Assembly: GCA_964425745.1 (NCBI GenBank)
Contig: CAYRNW010000001.1
Span: forward strand, 62,001-126,000
Reading direction: 5' to 3'
Source of the DNA: CALCNS01 sp964425745
GTDB taxonomy: Bacteria > Bacillota > JAAYKD01
DNA length: 64,000 nucleotides
Positions 8,216-16,421 of this stretch are shown piece by piece. Positions within the stretch are counted from its first letter, which is position 1. Each line of letters begins with the position of its first letter. Below the pieces are notes generated by a model. That model was not told the origin of the DNA. It did not search any database and worked only from the letters and a program-made list of their open reading frames with translations. Both the position numbers and the translations under genes were made by a program.

Positions 8216-8752
8216 GTGCAAAAGAATTCAACAAAGAAGATGGTTTATGCAGGTCTGCTTTTAGCTTTAGGTTTAGTGCTGCCATTTCTGACTGCTCAAA
8301 TTCCGAGCATTGGCAGTATGTTGTTACCCATGCACCTGCCGGTTTTGCTGACAGGTTTCATTTGTGGTTGGCCGTATGGATTGATTGTTGGTTTTATTAC
8401 CCCGATTTTACGAAGTCTCATGTTCGGTATGCCACCGATGTTTCCGGTTGCCATTGCCATGGCCTTTGAATTAGCCACCTATGGCGCGTTGACTGGTTTC
8501 ATCTATGGTTTACTCCCAAAGAAACCTTGGTCTGTTTATATTGCCTTGCTTAGCGCGATGTTGGGGGGAAGAATCGTTTGGGGAAGTGCAATGTATCTGT
8601 TGCTTGCCAGCCGTGGTGGTGCCTTTACCTGGCCCGCGTTTATGGCAGGTGCTTTTATCAACGCGATTCCTGGAATTATTTTACAAATCGTGTTGATCCC
8701 AATTCTGGTTTTGGCTTTAGAAAAAGCCGGTTTTATTACCAAGGAAGCCTAA
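8216..8752 (+). CDS. ECF transporter S component
   Basis: This 178-residue membrane protein has about six hydrophobic segments and the pattern of ECF substrate-binding subunits. It starts MQKNSTKKMVYAGLLLALGL, continues with IPSIGSMLLPMHLPVLLTGF and then PILRSLMFGMPPMFP. S components capture a vitamin or similar micronutrient and work with a shared EcfT/EcfA1/EcfA2 energising module, which is not in this window. The GTG start follows GAGGAGG by 8 bases. The adjacent kinase-like gene begins one base after its stop, suggesting uptake followed by phosphorylation of a nucleoside-like or vitamin-like substrate (inference). The true substrate cannot be read from the sequence. Confidence 0.85.
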   Translation: MQKNSTKKMVYAGLLLALGLVLPFLTAQIPSIGSMLLPMHLPVLLTGFICGWPYGLIVGFITPILRSLMFGMPPMFPVAIAMAFELATYGALTGFIYGLLPKKPWSVYIALLSAMLGGRIVWGSAMYLLLASRGGAFTWPAFMAGAFINAIPGIILQIVLIPILVLALEKAGFITKEA

Positions 8753-8753
8753 G

Positions 8754-9326
8754 ATGAGACATACGAGCCTTGAAGAACTTTACAATACACTCGATCACTT
8801 GCTCGAAAGCAAGGATCGTGTGCTCGTTGCTATAGATGGTTACAGTGGTTCAGGGAAGAGCTCTCTGGCCGAAATGATTCAACAAAGAACTGATTGCAAT
8901 CTCTTTCATATGGACGACTTTTTTCTTCAGGAGCACCAGCGAACTCCAGAGAGGTTGCTTGAACCCGGTGGTAATGTCGATTACGAAAGGTTCTTAAACG
9001 AAGTATTATTGCCTTTATCGGAAGGCAGGGCTTTTGAGTATCGTATTTTTGACTGCCAAAGCATGGCTTTTACCGATACAGTAAGAATTCAAGCAAAACG
9101 GCTTAATATCATCGAGGGTTCTTATAGTCACCATCCAAGCTTTAAATCGTATTACGACCTAGCAATTTTTCTGAATATCACACCCGAAGAACAAAGTCAA
9201 CGAATTCTTCAACGTAATGGTCCATTCATGCATCAGCGTTTTCTCAAGGAATGGATTCCTTTGGAAAATCATTATTTCGAAACTTTAAAAATAAAAGAGA
9301 ATAGCGATTTTGTTTTATCACTCTGA
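8754..9326 (+). CDS. Uridine kinase/PRK-family P-loop kinase
   Basis: The 190-residue protein has a Walker A motif GYSGSGKSS at about residues 29-37, a following HMDDFFL block and an EGSYSHHP segment. This is the layout of the uridine kinase/phosphoribulokinase fold, which phosphorylates nucleosides or vitamin precursors with ATP. It is translated with the ECF gene (start one base after its stop, with AAGGAAG upstream). The stop codon lies inside the 5' arm of the terminator that ends the two-gene unit. Specificity is uncertain: it could be a salvage kinase for the compound imported by the neighbour. Confidence 0.8.
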   Translation: MRHTSLEELYNTLDHLLESKDRVLVAIDGYSGSGKSSLAEMIQQRTDCNLFHMDDFFLQEHQRTPERLLEPGGNVDYERFLNEVLLPLSEGRAFEYRIFDCQSMAFTDTVRIQAKRLNIIEGSYSHHPSFKSYYDLAIFLNITPEEQSQRILQRNGPFMHQRFLKEWIPLENHYFETLKIKENSDFVLSL

Positions 9327-9348
9327 TTTTAATTAGAGTGATTTTTTT
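9317..9348 (+). terminator. Terminator overlapping the kinase stop codon
   Basis: ATCACTCT (9317-9324) pairs with AGAGTGAT (9335-9342), followed by a T-run ending at 9348. The stem begins inside the coding region. Confidence 0.88.
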
Positions 9349-9418
9349 GTAATTTAAGCAGGATTTCATCTTCCATTCAAGAAGTACTTTGTAAACAAAG
9401 AAAAGAGGAGGGAGCTCT

Positions 9419-10525
9419 ATGGAAACCAGGCCCTACATAGCATGGTCGTTACTCGAGGATTTTATGACCTCGGCATTTGTGAAATTGGGTGTCCCTTATG
9501 AGGACGCTAAGATTTGCTCCGATGTTCTCATGGAAAGTGATCGGCGAGGGATTGAAAGCCACGGTAGCAATCGCTTCAAACCGATTTATGTCGACCGGAT
9601 CTTAGCTGGGATACAGCAGCCCAAAACCAAATTTGAAGTCCTTCGTGAAACTCCAACAACTGCTGTCGTCGACGGTCACGATGGCATGGGTATGGTGGTC
9701 GGAGTCAAATCAATGGAAATTGCCATAGCAAAAGCCAAGCAATACGGCATGGGAATGGTCGCTGCTCGAAATTCTACGCATTATGGTATTGCTGGGTATT
9801 ATGCCACCATGGCGACGAAAGCGAACATGATTGGTTTAACCGGCACCAACGTAAGGCCATCCATTGCTCCAACATTTGGCGTAGAAAACATGCTGGGGAC
9901 GAATCCTTTGACTTTTGGTCTACCTACCGATGAAGAATTTCCTTTTGTTTTGGATTGCGCTACCAGTATCACGCAGCGTGGAAAAATCGAAGTCTATGCT
10001 AAAAAAGGCGCACCAACACCTGCAGGAATGGTCATTGGAGAAGATGGTACTGCCCTAACCGATAGTGATAAAATATTGAGAGATCTCCTTGCCGGAAAGG
10101 CTGCTTTCGCACCTCTGGGGGGCATAGGAGAGGAGTTAGCGGGCTACAAGGGGTATGGATATGCAACAGTCGTAGAAATCCTCTCAGCGGCGTTACAGGC
10201 CGGTAATTTCCTGAAAATGCTCAGCGGTATTGGAGAGCAAGGGGAGAAGCTGCCCTATCATTTGGGACACTTCTTTCTTGCGATTGACACTGAAGCCTTC
10301 ATGGGAGCAGACTCGTTTAAGAAAACAGCCGGTGAGATTTTGCGTGAATTGAGAGCATCGAAGAAAGCACCCGGGGAAGAGCGAATTTATACGGCTGGTG
10401 AAAAAGAATGGCTCGCCTGGCAGGAACGAAAAAGCCTAGGCGTACCTATTGGCGATGCTGTGCAACAGGAGTTTGCTGCAGTTCGGGACCTGTTGCATTT
10501 ACCCCATCGCTTCCCATGGGAATAA
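9419..10525 (+). CDS. Malate/lactate dehydrogenase-family NAD(P)-dependent oxidoreductase
   Basis: This 368-residue protein belongs to the Ldh_2 family (malate, L-sulfolactate, ureidoglycolate and related 2-hydroxyacid dehydrogenases), unrelated to Rossmann LDH. Diagnostic blocks are RGIESHGSNR (about residue 40), the NSTHYGIAGYYA region (about 118) with the family's catalytic His, and the LGTNPLTFG substrate/NAD block (about 160). A C-terminal GYKGYGYA follows at about 240. GGAGGGAG precedes the ATG. The exact substrate is not decidable from sequence; the gene stands alone, followed by a hairpin repeat. Confidence 0.9.
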   Translation: METRPYIAWSLLEDFMTSAFVKLGVPYEDAKICSDVLMESDRRGIESHGSNRFKPIYVDRILAGIQQPKTKFEVLRETPTTAVVDGHDGMGMVVGVKSMEIAIAKAKQYGMGMVAARNSTHYGIAGYYATMATKANMIGLTGTNVRPSIAPTFGVENMLGTNPLTFGLPTDEEFPFVLDCATSITQRGKIEVYAKKGAPTPAGMVIGEDGTALTDSDKILRDLLAGKAAFAPLGGIGEELAGYKGYGYATVVEILSAALQAGNFLKMLSGIGEQGEKLPYHLGHFFLAIDTEAFMGADSFKKTAGEILRELRASKKAPGEERIYTAGEKEWLAWQERKSLGVPIGDAVQQEFAAVRDLLHLPHRFPWE

Positions 10526-10548
10526 ACGTTGGTTAACGCTGGGGAACG

Positions 10549-10620
10549 TTGGGGACGGTTCTCTCCCTTGAAAAATTACCAGTATTATGTAAAATAGCAG
10601 CAGGAGAGAACCGTCCCCAA
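10549..10620. repeat. Hairpin repeat, copy 2 (GGGGACGGTTCTCT family)
   Basis: A perfect 18-base inverted repeat (10549-10566 and 10603-10620) surrounds a 36-base loop. The arm core TTGGGGACGGTTCTCT is identical to copy 1 at 6607-6682, while the loop differs. It lies 23 bases after a stop codon, as copy 1 lies just past a terminator. Confidence 0.85.
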
Positions 10621-10733
10621 GAAGTTACCAAGAAATTATCAAAAAAATTAATTGTTGTTTAGGTAGGAATTTAGTGGTTAGGATCCGAATATAACAGGGC
10701 TAAGATTTAAATAAACAAAAAGGCGGGGTATGA

Positions 10734-11450
10734 ATGAGTCAATCTTTTAGAGAGAACCAGAATTCAAGTTATCCCGCTGTGGAATACCCAAGTTTAACAG
10801 CTGAAACCATCGAAGAAAATCACCTTCCATGGGCTCAAATCATCTTAGATGATTCTGATTTTACCGATTCTCCTCCCACCGGAGACCAGATCTTGCAACA
10901 TGTGATCGATTCCTATGAAGCGCTACCCTATATTTTAAGCCCTACAGAGCGTTTAATGTTAAAGACCAACGTGATTTCGAATCACTTTACCCATGTTTTG
11001 AATTTACCGCCCATGCCACGTGCTGAAGCAGAACCGGGAGAATGGGTGCTCTGGGCAGAGACGAATCGTAAGCTCACCGAAAAAGCAGCTCGAGACATTC
11101 CGGACCGCCAATTAGGGTTGCGTTTTGCTTCGGTCATGATTCCTTACAACGAAGCCACGGCAGATTATTATGAAGCACGTATCACAGAACGTCAAAAACT
11201 CATGCAATCCTATGAAAGTTACTGCAGCAAACATAATGTTGACATCAAAGCGGAATCTTTAGATTATGCGACGGTGATTTGGCTCGACATGGAATGTTCA
11301 ACCGGATATATGACTTGGCGCAATGCCAGTGAGGCGCTCATGCACGATGTTGTATTGTGGCAGAAAATTACTCGAGAAGACGTTGCCAAACAAAGCCCGC
11401 GCTACCACGCTTATATTGCAGCAAAATTATCGCGTGCGATTAATCGCTAA
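10734..11450 (+). CDS. Unrecognised 238-residue protein
   Basis: I do not recognise this protein. It is soluble, without signal peptide or membrane segment, acidic and rich in aromatic residues. Most of it after residue 50 looks helical. Notable blocks are ILSPTERLMLKTNVISNHF (about residue 74), PGEWVLWAETNRKLTEKAA (about 101) and WLDMECSTGYMTWRNASEAL (about 182). The ATG follows AGGCGGGG by 6 bases. Codon use matches its neighbours, so it is probably a real native gene. Its closest downstream partner is ftsZ, but more than 400 bases separate them, so no functional link is claimed. Confidence 0.75.
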   Translation: MSQSFRENQNSSYPAVEYPSLTAETIEENHLPWAQIILDDSDFTDSPPTGDQILQHVIDSYEALPYILSPTERLMLKTNVISNHFTHVLNLPPMPRAEAEPGEWVLWAETNRKLTEKAARDIPDRQLGLRFASVMIPYNEATADYYEARITERQKLMQSYESYCSKHNVDIKAESLDYATVIWLDMECSTGYMTWRNASEALMHDVVLWQKITREDVAKQSPRYHAYIAAKLSRAINR

Positions 11451-11462
11451 AGGAGAAAATAA

Positions 11463-11540
11463 ATGTGAATCTTAATTGATTGGATCTCACGGTTGTGGGA
11501 CAAAATTACCGGCAAAAACCAAGAAAAACCAGAAGCTTAA
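11463..11540 (+). other. Possible 25-codon small gene with TGA as second codon
   Basis: AGGAG (11451-11455) is well placed before ATG at 11463, but the next codon is TGA. Reading on gives a protein-like peptide (ILIDWISRLWDKITGKNQEK then PEA) ending in TAA, followed directly by a 10-bp GNRA-loop hairpin. It could be a nonsense-mutated small gene, a sequence error, or chance. A GTG one frame away encodes only four residues. Confidence 0.2.
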
Positions 11541-11878
11541 ATATTTTGAATCAGAGAGCAATCTCTGATTCTCTTTATGTGGGGAGTTCTCACTCTAACA
11601 GACCTTCAGGAAGAAGAAATATCCTCAATTACCCGCGTCTAGACCAGAGCGAAATTAACATATCAAAGAATTGGATTACGGGAAATTATCAGGATGTTGT
11701 GTTTATTTCCTTGGGAGACCGCCCAGAATTACAAGATGTTGTGGAACCTGTTAAAATTTGTTTAAAAGCTTGCAGGAATTCTTCTACGATATCAAGAAAT
11801 AGAACATAATATTAGCAAATGAAATGGTAATCGGTTCTGTTCAGTACCATAAATTTTGAGACTGAAGGAGTGGTTGTA
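11541..11878 (+). other. Non-coding interval before ftsZ with a GCAA-loop hairpin
   Basis: No convincing gene is seen. At 11548-11571 a perfect 10-bp stem, GAATCAGAGA/TCTCTGATTC, closes on a GCAA tetraloop and is followed by TCTTTA, so it may be a weak terminator. An open frame through 11480-11809 lacks a ribosome site and looks like chance or gene decay. ftsA and ftsQ, often near ftsZ, are absent. No clear promoter was found, although ftsZ must be transcribed from somewhere in this stretch. Confidence 0.5.
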
Positions 11879-13030
11879 ATGTTGGAAGCCAAGTTCGATA
11901 TGAATGAAATTACCAAAATAAAAGTTGTAGGCGTGGGCGGCGGTGGCAGTAATGCCGTTGATCGCATGATATCCGCTGGCTTGAAAGGCGTTGAATTCAT
12001 TGCCATCAATACCGATGGACAGGTGTTGTCACACTCTCTCGCGGACCAAAAGCTGCAAATCGGCCTTAAGCTGACCAAGGGGCAGGGAGCGGGTGGTAAT
12101 CCACAAATTGGATTTCAAGCTGCCGAAGAAAGCCGAGAGGAACTTGAACGTGTACTAAAAGGGGCCGACATGGTCTTTATTACCGCGGGCATGGGCGGAG
12201 GTACCGGAACCGGTGCAGCCTCTGTCGTCGCAGAAGTAGCAAAAGATTTAGGCGCTTTGACGGTAGCGGTGGTCACCAAACCCTTTGGTTTTGAGGGACG
12301 CAAACGATCTGCTCAAGCCGATGGTGGTATTGAACGTTTAAGAGAAAAAGTAGACTCTTTGATTACGATTCCTAACGAACGTCTTACGAAAGTAATCGAC
12401 AAAAAAACCTCGTTGCTCGACGCCTTTAAAATGGTCGATGAAATCCTTCGCCAAGGAGTACAGGGAATTTCCGAATTGATCATCGTACCGGCCATCATCA
12501 ACCTTGACTTTGCTGACGTCCAATCCATCATGAAAGATTCCGGTTCGGCAATCATGGGTATTGGTTATGGGCAAGGCGATGGCAGAGCAGTTCAAGCAGC
12601 TAAAATGGCAATTTCGTCTCCCTTGTTGGAAATGTCTATTGAAGGAGCACGCGGTGTATTACTCGATATCGCCGGTGGTCCCGATTTTACCCTTTATGAA
12701 ACCGATGAAGCCGCGGCTATTATTGCAGAAGCGGTTGACCCCGATTGCAACATCATATGGGGGGCTCGCATCGAGGATAAACTAAAAGATCAAGTACGAA
12801 TCACTGTAGTAGCAACCGGTTTTGAACAAAAAGTCAAAAATCCGTATTTTGATAAATCCGGAAAAGTGGAATTTCACACCGAAAAAGAACGTGTCACCAT
12901 GCGCGCTGAAGGGCGACCCGTCGAACAAAAATTCGGATTAAATGTTCCTCCTTTCTTGCAAAAGAAAGATCAAGAACCGGAAACGAAACCGCAAGAACCC
13001 ACGGAGCCTTCAAAAGAAGAACCCGTTTAG
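11879..13030 (+). CDS. ftsZ: Cell division GTPase FtsZ
   Basis: FtsZ polymerises at mid-cell to form the division ring. The 383-residue protein shows the N-terminal KIKVVGVGGGGSNAVDRM block and the tubulin GTP signature GMGGGTGTGAA near residue 104. The T7 catalytic loop NLDFADV lies near residue 207. A charged linker and a Pro/Glu/Lys-rich tail follow, but a typical conserved C-terminal binding peptide is not obvious. The ATG is preferred because GAAGGAG lies 8 bases upstream; a GTG three codons earlier overlaps that site. In many spore-formers spoIIGA, sigE and sigG follow ftsZ; here nrdR does. Confidence 0.98.
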   Translation: MLEAKFDMNEITKIKVVGVGGGGSNAVDRMISAGLKGVEFIAINTDGQVLSHSLADQKLQIGLKLTKGQGAGGNPQIGFQAAEESREELERVLKGADMVFITAGMGGGTGTGAASVVAEVAKDLGALTVAVVTKPFGFEGRKRSAQADGGIERLREKVDSLITIPNERLTKVIDKKTSLLDAFKMVDEILRQGVQGISELIIVPAIINLDFADVQSIMKDSGSAIMGIGYGQGDGRAVQAAKMAISSPLLEMSIEGARGVLLDIAGGPDFTLYETDEAAAIIAEAVDPDCNIIWGARIEDKLKDQVRITVVATGFEQKVKNPYFDKSGKVEFHTEKERVTMRAEGRPVEQKFGLNVPPFLQKKDQEPETKPQEPTEPSKEEPV

Positions 13031-13040
13031 CTCGACTTTC

Positions 13041-13071
13041 GCCCTGTGTCTTTCATCGGACACGGGGCTTT
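13041..13071 (+). terminator. Weak terminator-like hairpin between ftsZ and nrdR
   Basis: GCCCTGTGTC (13041-13050) pairs with GACACGGGGC (13059-13068) but only three T follow, so readthrough into nrdR is likely. Confidence 0.5.
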
Positions 13072-13103
13072 CATGGAATTCACAATTCGTGGGAGGTAGA
13101 AAG

Positions 13104-13571
13104 ATGAAGTGTCCGTATTGCCATGCAGATGACAGCCGGGTCATCGACTCTCGCCCTATTGATAATGGAGAAGCCATTCGCAGACGCCGTGAATGCGTGA
13201 TCTGCAACAAACGTTTTACGACTTTTGAAGAAGTGGAACAAACGGCAATGGTTGTAATCAAGCGCGATGGACGCCGTGAGGTCTTTGACCGGAATAAAAT
13301 CATGAGTGGTTTATTGCGTGCCTGCGAAAAGCGTCCTATTCCTGTTGAAACACTGCACAATCTCGCCAACGATGTAGAATTGGAAATGCGTAACCTGTTA
13401 CAACCCGAGATCCCCACTCGTCAGATTGGAGAAGCGGTGATGCGGCGGTTAAGAGAGGTGGATACAGTCGCTTATGTCCGTTTTGCTAGTGTTTATCGTC
13501 ATTTTGAGGATATTGATCACTTTATGCTCGAATTGAAAAAATTGAGCAGTGATGCGAAAGATAAGAACTGA
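13104..13571 (+). CDS. nrdR: Transcriptional repressor NrdR
   Basis: NrdR represses ribonucleotide reductase genes by sensing ATP/dATP. The 155-residue protein has the N-terminal zinc ribbon (CPYCHADDSRVIDSR at residues 3-17, with CVICNKRFTTFEE at about 31) and then an ATP-cone domain (VVIKRDGRREVFDRNKI at about 48). Length matches the family's 150-160 residues. The ATG follows GGGAGG; a longer in-frame extension runs back into ftsZ and is rejected. No ribonucleotide reductase gene is in the window. Confidence 0.97.
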   Translation: MKCPYCHADDSRVIDSRPIDNGEAIRRRRECVICNKRFTTFEEVEQTAMVVIKRDGRREVFDRNKIMSGLLRACEKRPIPVETLHNLANDVELEMRNLLQPEIPTRQIGEAVMRRLREVDTVAYVRFASVYRHFEDIDHFMLELKKLSSDAKDKN

Positions 13572-13582
13572 GTCGGTGAGAT

Positions 13583-14827
13583 ATGAAAAAACAAAAAGCC
13601 AAAGCTCGACGTAAGGCACAGATCCGTGGGGTGCTCGGAGTACTGATTTTTGTCCTTATTGTGGCTGCTACCTTTGGAATGTACCATCTGTATCGCAACA
13701 CAATGTCGAGAATTTTAAAATCCCAAATTTATGAACAAGAGAAATTGATTGTAACAACACCCAGCAATGGGGTGATTCTACGAGATGAAGATGTCATTGT
13801 AGCTCCGCAAAGTGGTCGTTGGGCACCGTTAGTACCGAATGCCTCTTGGGTTAGAGTGAATGATCCCATTGCAGAAATCTACGATTATGGAGCAGTTCGA
13901 GACTACGAGAAGGCCTTGCAAGCTTTAGAAGCGAATCGCAAAAAGGATCTTGAACTCTATAATTCTCGATTGGCTTATTATGATGAAGCAGTTGAGACGC
14001 TAGAAAAAGAAATATCGGGTATTGAAAAGCAAAAGCTCAGTGACACGATCAAAAATGATGCAGAGGCACTGGCGAGACTCGACCTTAGAATTGAAACCTT
14101 ACAACAGTCGATTGAAGATCTTCTAAACGAAAAAAGTACGGTGGACGATAATCAACAAGTTTGGGATCAACAGGAAGCTGGACTGATTGAAATTTTACGA
14201 AAAGATTCGACCGTTGTGCATTCGGTATATAATGGTGTAATCAGTTTTTCTGTCGATGAATACGAAGGTTTACTTTCTACATCTGAACTTGATCAAATTG
14301 GATTATCGGATCTAAGCACGTTTCCCTATGGCCGAGCCAAAGAAACCGCAGAAGAATTGACAGCTGGAAAACCACTCTGTAAAATGGTACAAGCGCCTTG
14401 GTATTGGGTCACCAGTTATCCCATTGCCGATGTTCTAGACCTCAAGATTGGTGATGAAGCTAAAATGATGACCAGCCTTGGGAATGTCATCTATGGTCAA
14501 GTGGATCAGATCCGTCAAGAAGGCAATGCGGTTATTGTTGCTTATCAGTTCAAAGACTTGGTTGCGGAAGCGCTCTTACAGCGTTTTCCCAGCATGGAAC
14601 GGATCACAAACGTAGATTACGGCTTGATTATTCCTCGCGAGCTGGTGATTGAAAGCCGTAACCGACGGGGAGTCTATGTGGTTGAAGATGGTTATGCACA
14701 TTTCGTTGAAGTGAACCTACTCCAAGACCGAAATGGACAGGCAATGATTACCGGATTAGGCGAAAGCGCAGAAATTATTCTCAACCCTCGCTTTGCGTTG
14801 GAAGGGATTCGGGTAGGTGGTGAATAA
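13583..14827 (+). CDS. HlyD-like membrane-anchored protein of the division cluster
   Basis: The 414-residue protein has a basic N terminus, one transmembrane segment at about residues 15-37 (GVLGVLIFVLIVAATFGMYH) and an extracytoplasmic HlyD/biotinyl-lipoyl-like part starting TTPSNGVILRDEDVIVAPQS. A coiled coil follows at about 110-190. Proteins of this type sit between nrdR and yggS in several clostridial genomes and are annotated as HlyD-family adaptors, yet no ABC or TolC partner is here. The context points to an envelope or division-site role rather than secretion (inference). Start is the ATG after GGTGAG. Confidence 0.75.
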   Translation: MKKQKAKARRKAQIRGVLGVLIFVLIVAATFGMYHLYRNTMSRILKSQIYEQEKLIVTTPSNGVILRDEDVIVAPQSGRWAPLVPNASWVRVNDPIAEIYDYGAVRDYEKALQALEANRKKDLELYNSRLAYYDEAVETLEKEISGIEKQKLSDTIKNDAEALARLDLRIETLQQSIEDLLNEKSTVDDNQQVWDQQEAGLIEILRKDSTVVHSVYNGVISFSVDEYEGLLSTSELDQIGLSDLSTFPYGRAKETAEELTAGKPLCKMVQAPWYWVTSYPIADVLDLKIGDEAKMMTSLGNVIYGQVDQIRQEGNAVIVAYQFKDLVAEALLQRFPSMERITNVDYGLIIPRELVIESRNRRGVYVVEDGYAHFVEVNLLQDRNGQAMITGLGESAEIILNPRFALEGIRVGGE

Positions 14828-15518
14828 CTTTATGTTGTTAGAACAAAGGATTCAAGAAATTCAAAACAACATTGCCCGCTCCTGCAACAAATCACATCGA
14901 GATGTCTCTCAAATCACGCTGTTGGCTGTCAGCAAAACGGTCGACTTAGAAGGCGTTGCTGCGGCTGCAGAGTTCGGGTTAACCCATTTTGGAGAAAACA
15001 AAGCCCAAGAACTTTGTAGAAAAGCAAAAGTTTTTCCTGCGTTAGATTGGCACTTCATTGGGTCTTTACAAACGAATAAAGTCAAAGATGTATTACCGCA
15101 CGTTCGTTGTATCCATTCACTGGACCGGATTAGTTTGGCAGAAGAAATTCAAAAAAGAGCTAAAGGACGAACGATACAGTGTTTCCTTGAAGTCAATGTT
15201 GCCAATGAAGCCAGTAAAGCCGGGTTAGGTTTGACGGAAGTGCTTCCCTTTATTCAAACTCTGGAAGCGTATCCAAGCCTTGAAGTTTCGGGTTTGATGA
15301 CCATTGCGCCATTGACTCAAAATCCGGAATCATCAAGACACGTTTTCAGAGCATTACGTGAAAAGCAGTTGGAAATCCAAGCTTTAGGGTATCATTGGGC
15401 TCCTGTTAAAGAACTTTCTATGGGAATGACAGGAGATTATACGGTAGCCATTGAAGAAGGTGCTACAATAATTCGTATTGGAACCGGGATCTTTGGTCCC
15501 CGGAATTATAATAAGTAG
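14820..15518 (+). CDS. yggS: YggS-family PLP-binding homeostasis protein
   Basis: This alanine-racemase-fold protein binds pyridoxal phosphate and buffers its supply; it is a single-domain, non-catalytic relative (YlmE in Bacillus). The 232-residue sequence has LLAVSKTV with the PLP lysine near residue 37, FGENKAQEL, WHFIGSLQTNK, SLDRISLAEEI and a C-terminal LSMGMTGDYTVAIEEGATII with IRIGTGIFG. Start is ambiguous: tandem GTG codons at 14817 and 14820 and an ATG at 14832 are all in frame, and GGGTAGG sits just upstream. The gene overlaps the HlyD-like stop by 8 bases. Confidence 0.93.
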   Translation: MNNFMLLEQRIQEIQNNIARSCNKSHRDVSQITLLAVSKTVDLEGVAAAAEFGLTHFGENKAQELCRKAKVFPALDWHFIGSLQTNKVKDVLPHVRCIHSLDRISLAEEIQKRAKGRTIQCFLEVNVANEASKAGLGLTEVLPFIQTLEAYPSLEVSGLMTIAPLTQNPESSRHVFRALREKQLEIQALGYHWAPVKELSMGMTGDYTVAIEEGATIIRIGTGIFGPRNYNK

Positions 15519-15533
15519 AGAGGATGGATTCAT

Positions 15534-16127
15534 TTGGCCGGATTCATGAGTAAATTTTGGAATATTATAGGATTAGGTGACGATGAGGAATTGGAAGAGG
15601 AGTTCGAGGAAGAAACACCAGAACCGACACCTGCTCCTGTAGCCAAGCATTTTGAGAACCGATCTGAAGGAGTGCGAGTCTTAAAAAATCCTTCACAACA
15701 AACCCCTCCCGCTTCCTCGGGCGCTGTAATCGTGAACCCATCAAACACTCAGACTTTAACGCCATCGACAAATAAAGTGGTTTCTATGCCACCGAAAGGA
15801 AGCGTTGCCATGAATACCAATGAAAATTCCCGCTTGGTCGTGTATGCGCCGAATCGTTTTGAAGAAGTTCAGGTATTGGTTGACCATATGAAAGCCAACC
15901 GACCCGTCATTGTTTCACTGGAAGGATTAGACAGTGACTTGGCTCGTTCTATGTTAGATTTCATTTGTGGTGCTACCTATGCTTTGGAAGGCAGTATGCA
16001 AAAAGTCAGCGGTAATATTTTTTTGGTTGCTCCTAGCGATGTCGACGTTTCCAGTAATTTAAAAGAAGCACTCTTAGCCCGTGATTCTCTGGTTCGCAAC
16101 CGAGATGAACGAGGCGATAAACTCTAA
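15534..16127 (+). CDS. sepF: Cell division protein SepF
   Basis: SepF tethers FtsZ filaments to the membrane in Gram-positive bacteria. The 197-residue protein begins MAGFMSKFWNIIGLG, an amphipathic membrane-binding helix, followed by a very acidic linker and then the conserved SepF fold from about residue 98 (RLVVYAPNRFEEVQVLVDHM, then RPVIVSLEGLD). The TTG start is chosen because AGGA lies 9 bases upstream and the four residues before the internal Met complete the family's N-terminal helix. It sits with yggS, yggT and divIVA as in other Bacillota division clusters. Confidence 0.95.
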   Translation: MAGFMSKFWNIIGLGDDEELEEEFEEETPEPTPAPVAKHFENRSEGVRVLKNPSQQTPPASSGAVIVNPSNTQTLTPSTNKVVSMPPKGSVAMNTNENSRLVVYAPNRFEEVQVLVDHMKANRPVIVSLEGLDSDLARSMLDFICGATYALEGSMQKVSGNIFLVAPSDVDVSSNLKEALLARDSLVRNRDERGDKL

Positions 16128-16145
16128 ACCGAAAGGGGTTATCCC

Positions 16146-16403
16146 ATGCTCGGCAATCTACTCTCAACTGCAATTGAGGTTTTTAAGTATTTTGTTTTGA
16201 TTCGCCTGTTTGCTTCTCTGTTTATTCAAGGTCCAAAACCACGATGGTTGGAAATCTTAGAAGAATTCACAGAACCTGTTTTAGCTCCTTTCCGTTCCTT
16301 AATTCCTCCCATCATGATCGGAGGAGGCTATATCGATTTTTCACCGGTATTATTATTCATTGGTTTGGGGTTTTTACAAAGTTTCATTCGTTGGATTCTT
16401 TAA
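16146..16403 (+). CDS. YggT family membrane protein
   Basis: An 85-residue integral membrane protein with two hydrophobic segments flanking the family block ILEEFTEPVLAPFRSLIPP. YggT proteins are encoded beside sepF and divIVA in many bacteria and have been linked to division and osmotic tolerance, but the molecular role is unclear. The ATG follows GAAAGGGG, and the gene lies 19 bases after sepF and 19 before the divIVA start. Confidence 0.92.
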   Translation: MLGNLLSTAIEVFKYFVLIRLFASLFIQGPKPRWLEILEEFTEPVLAPFRSLIPPIMIGGGYIDFSPVLLFIGLGFLQSFIRWIL

Positions 16404-16421
16404 GCGGAGGTGTCGAATCAT

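Noticed and set aside
11480..11809. 109-codon plus-strand open frame before ftsZ
   Set aside because: No ribosome site at its TTG start, unusual composition, and a terminator-like hairpin lies inside it.
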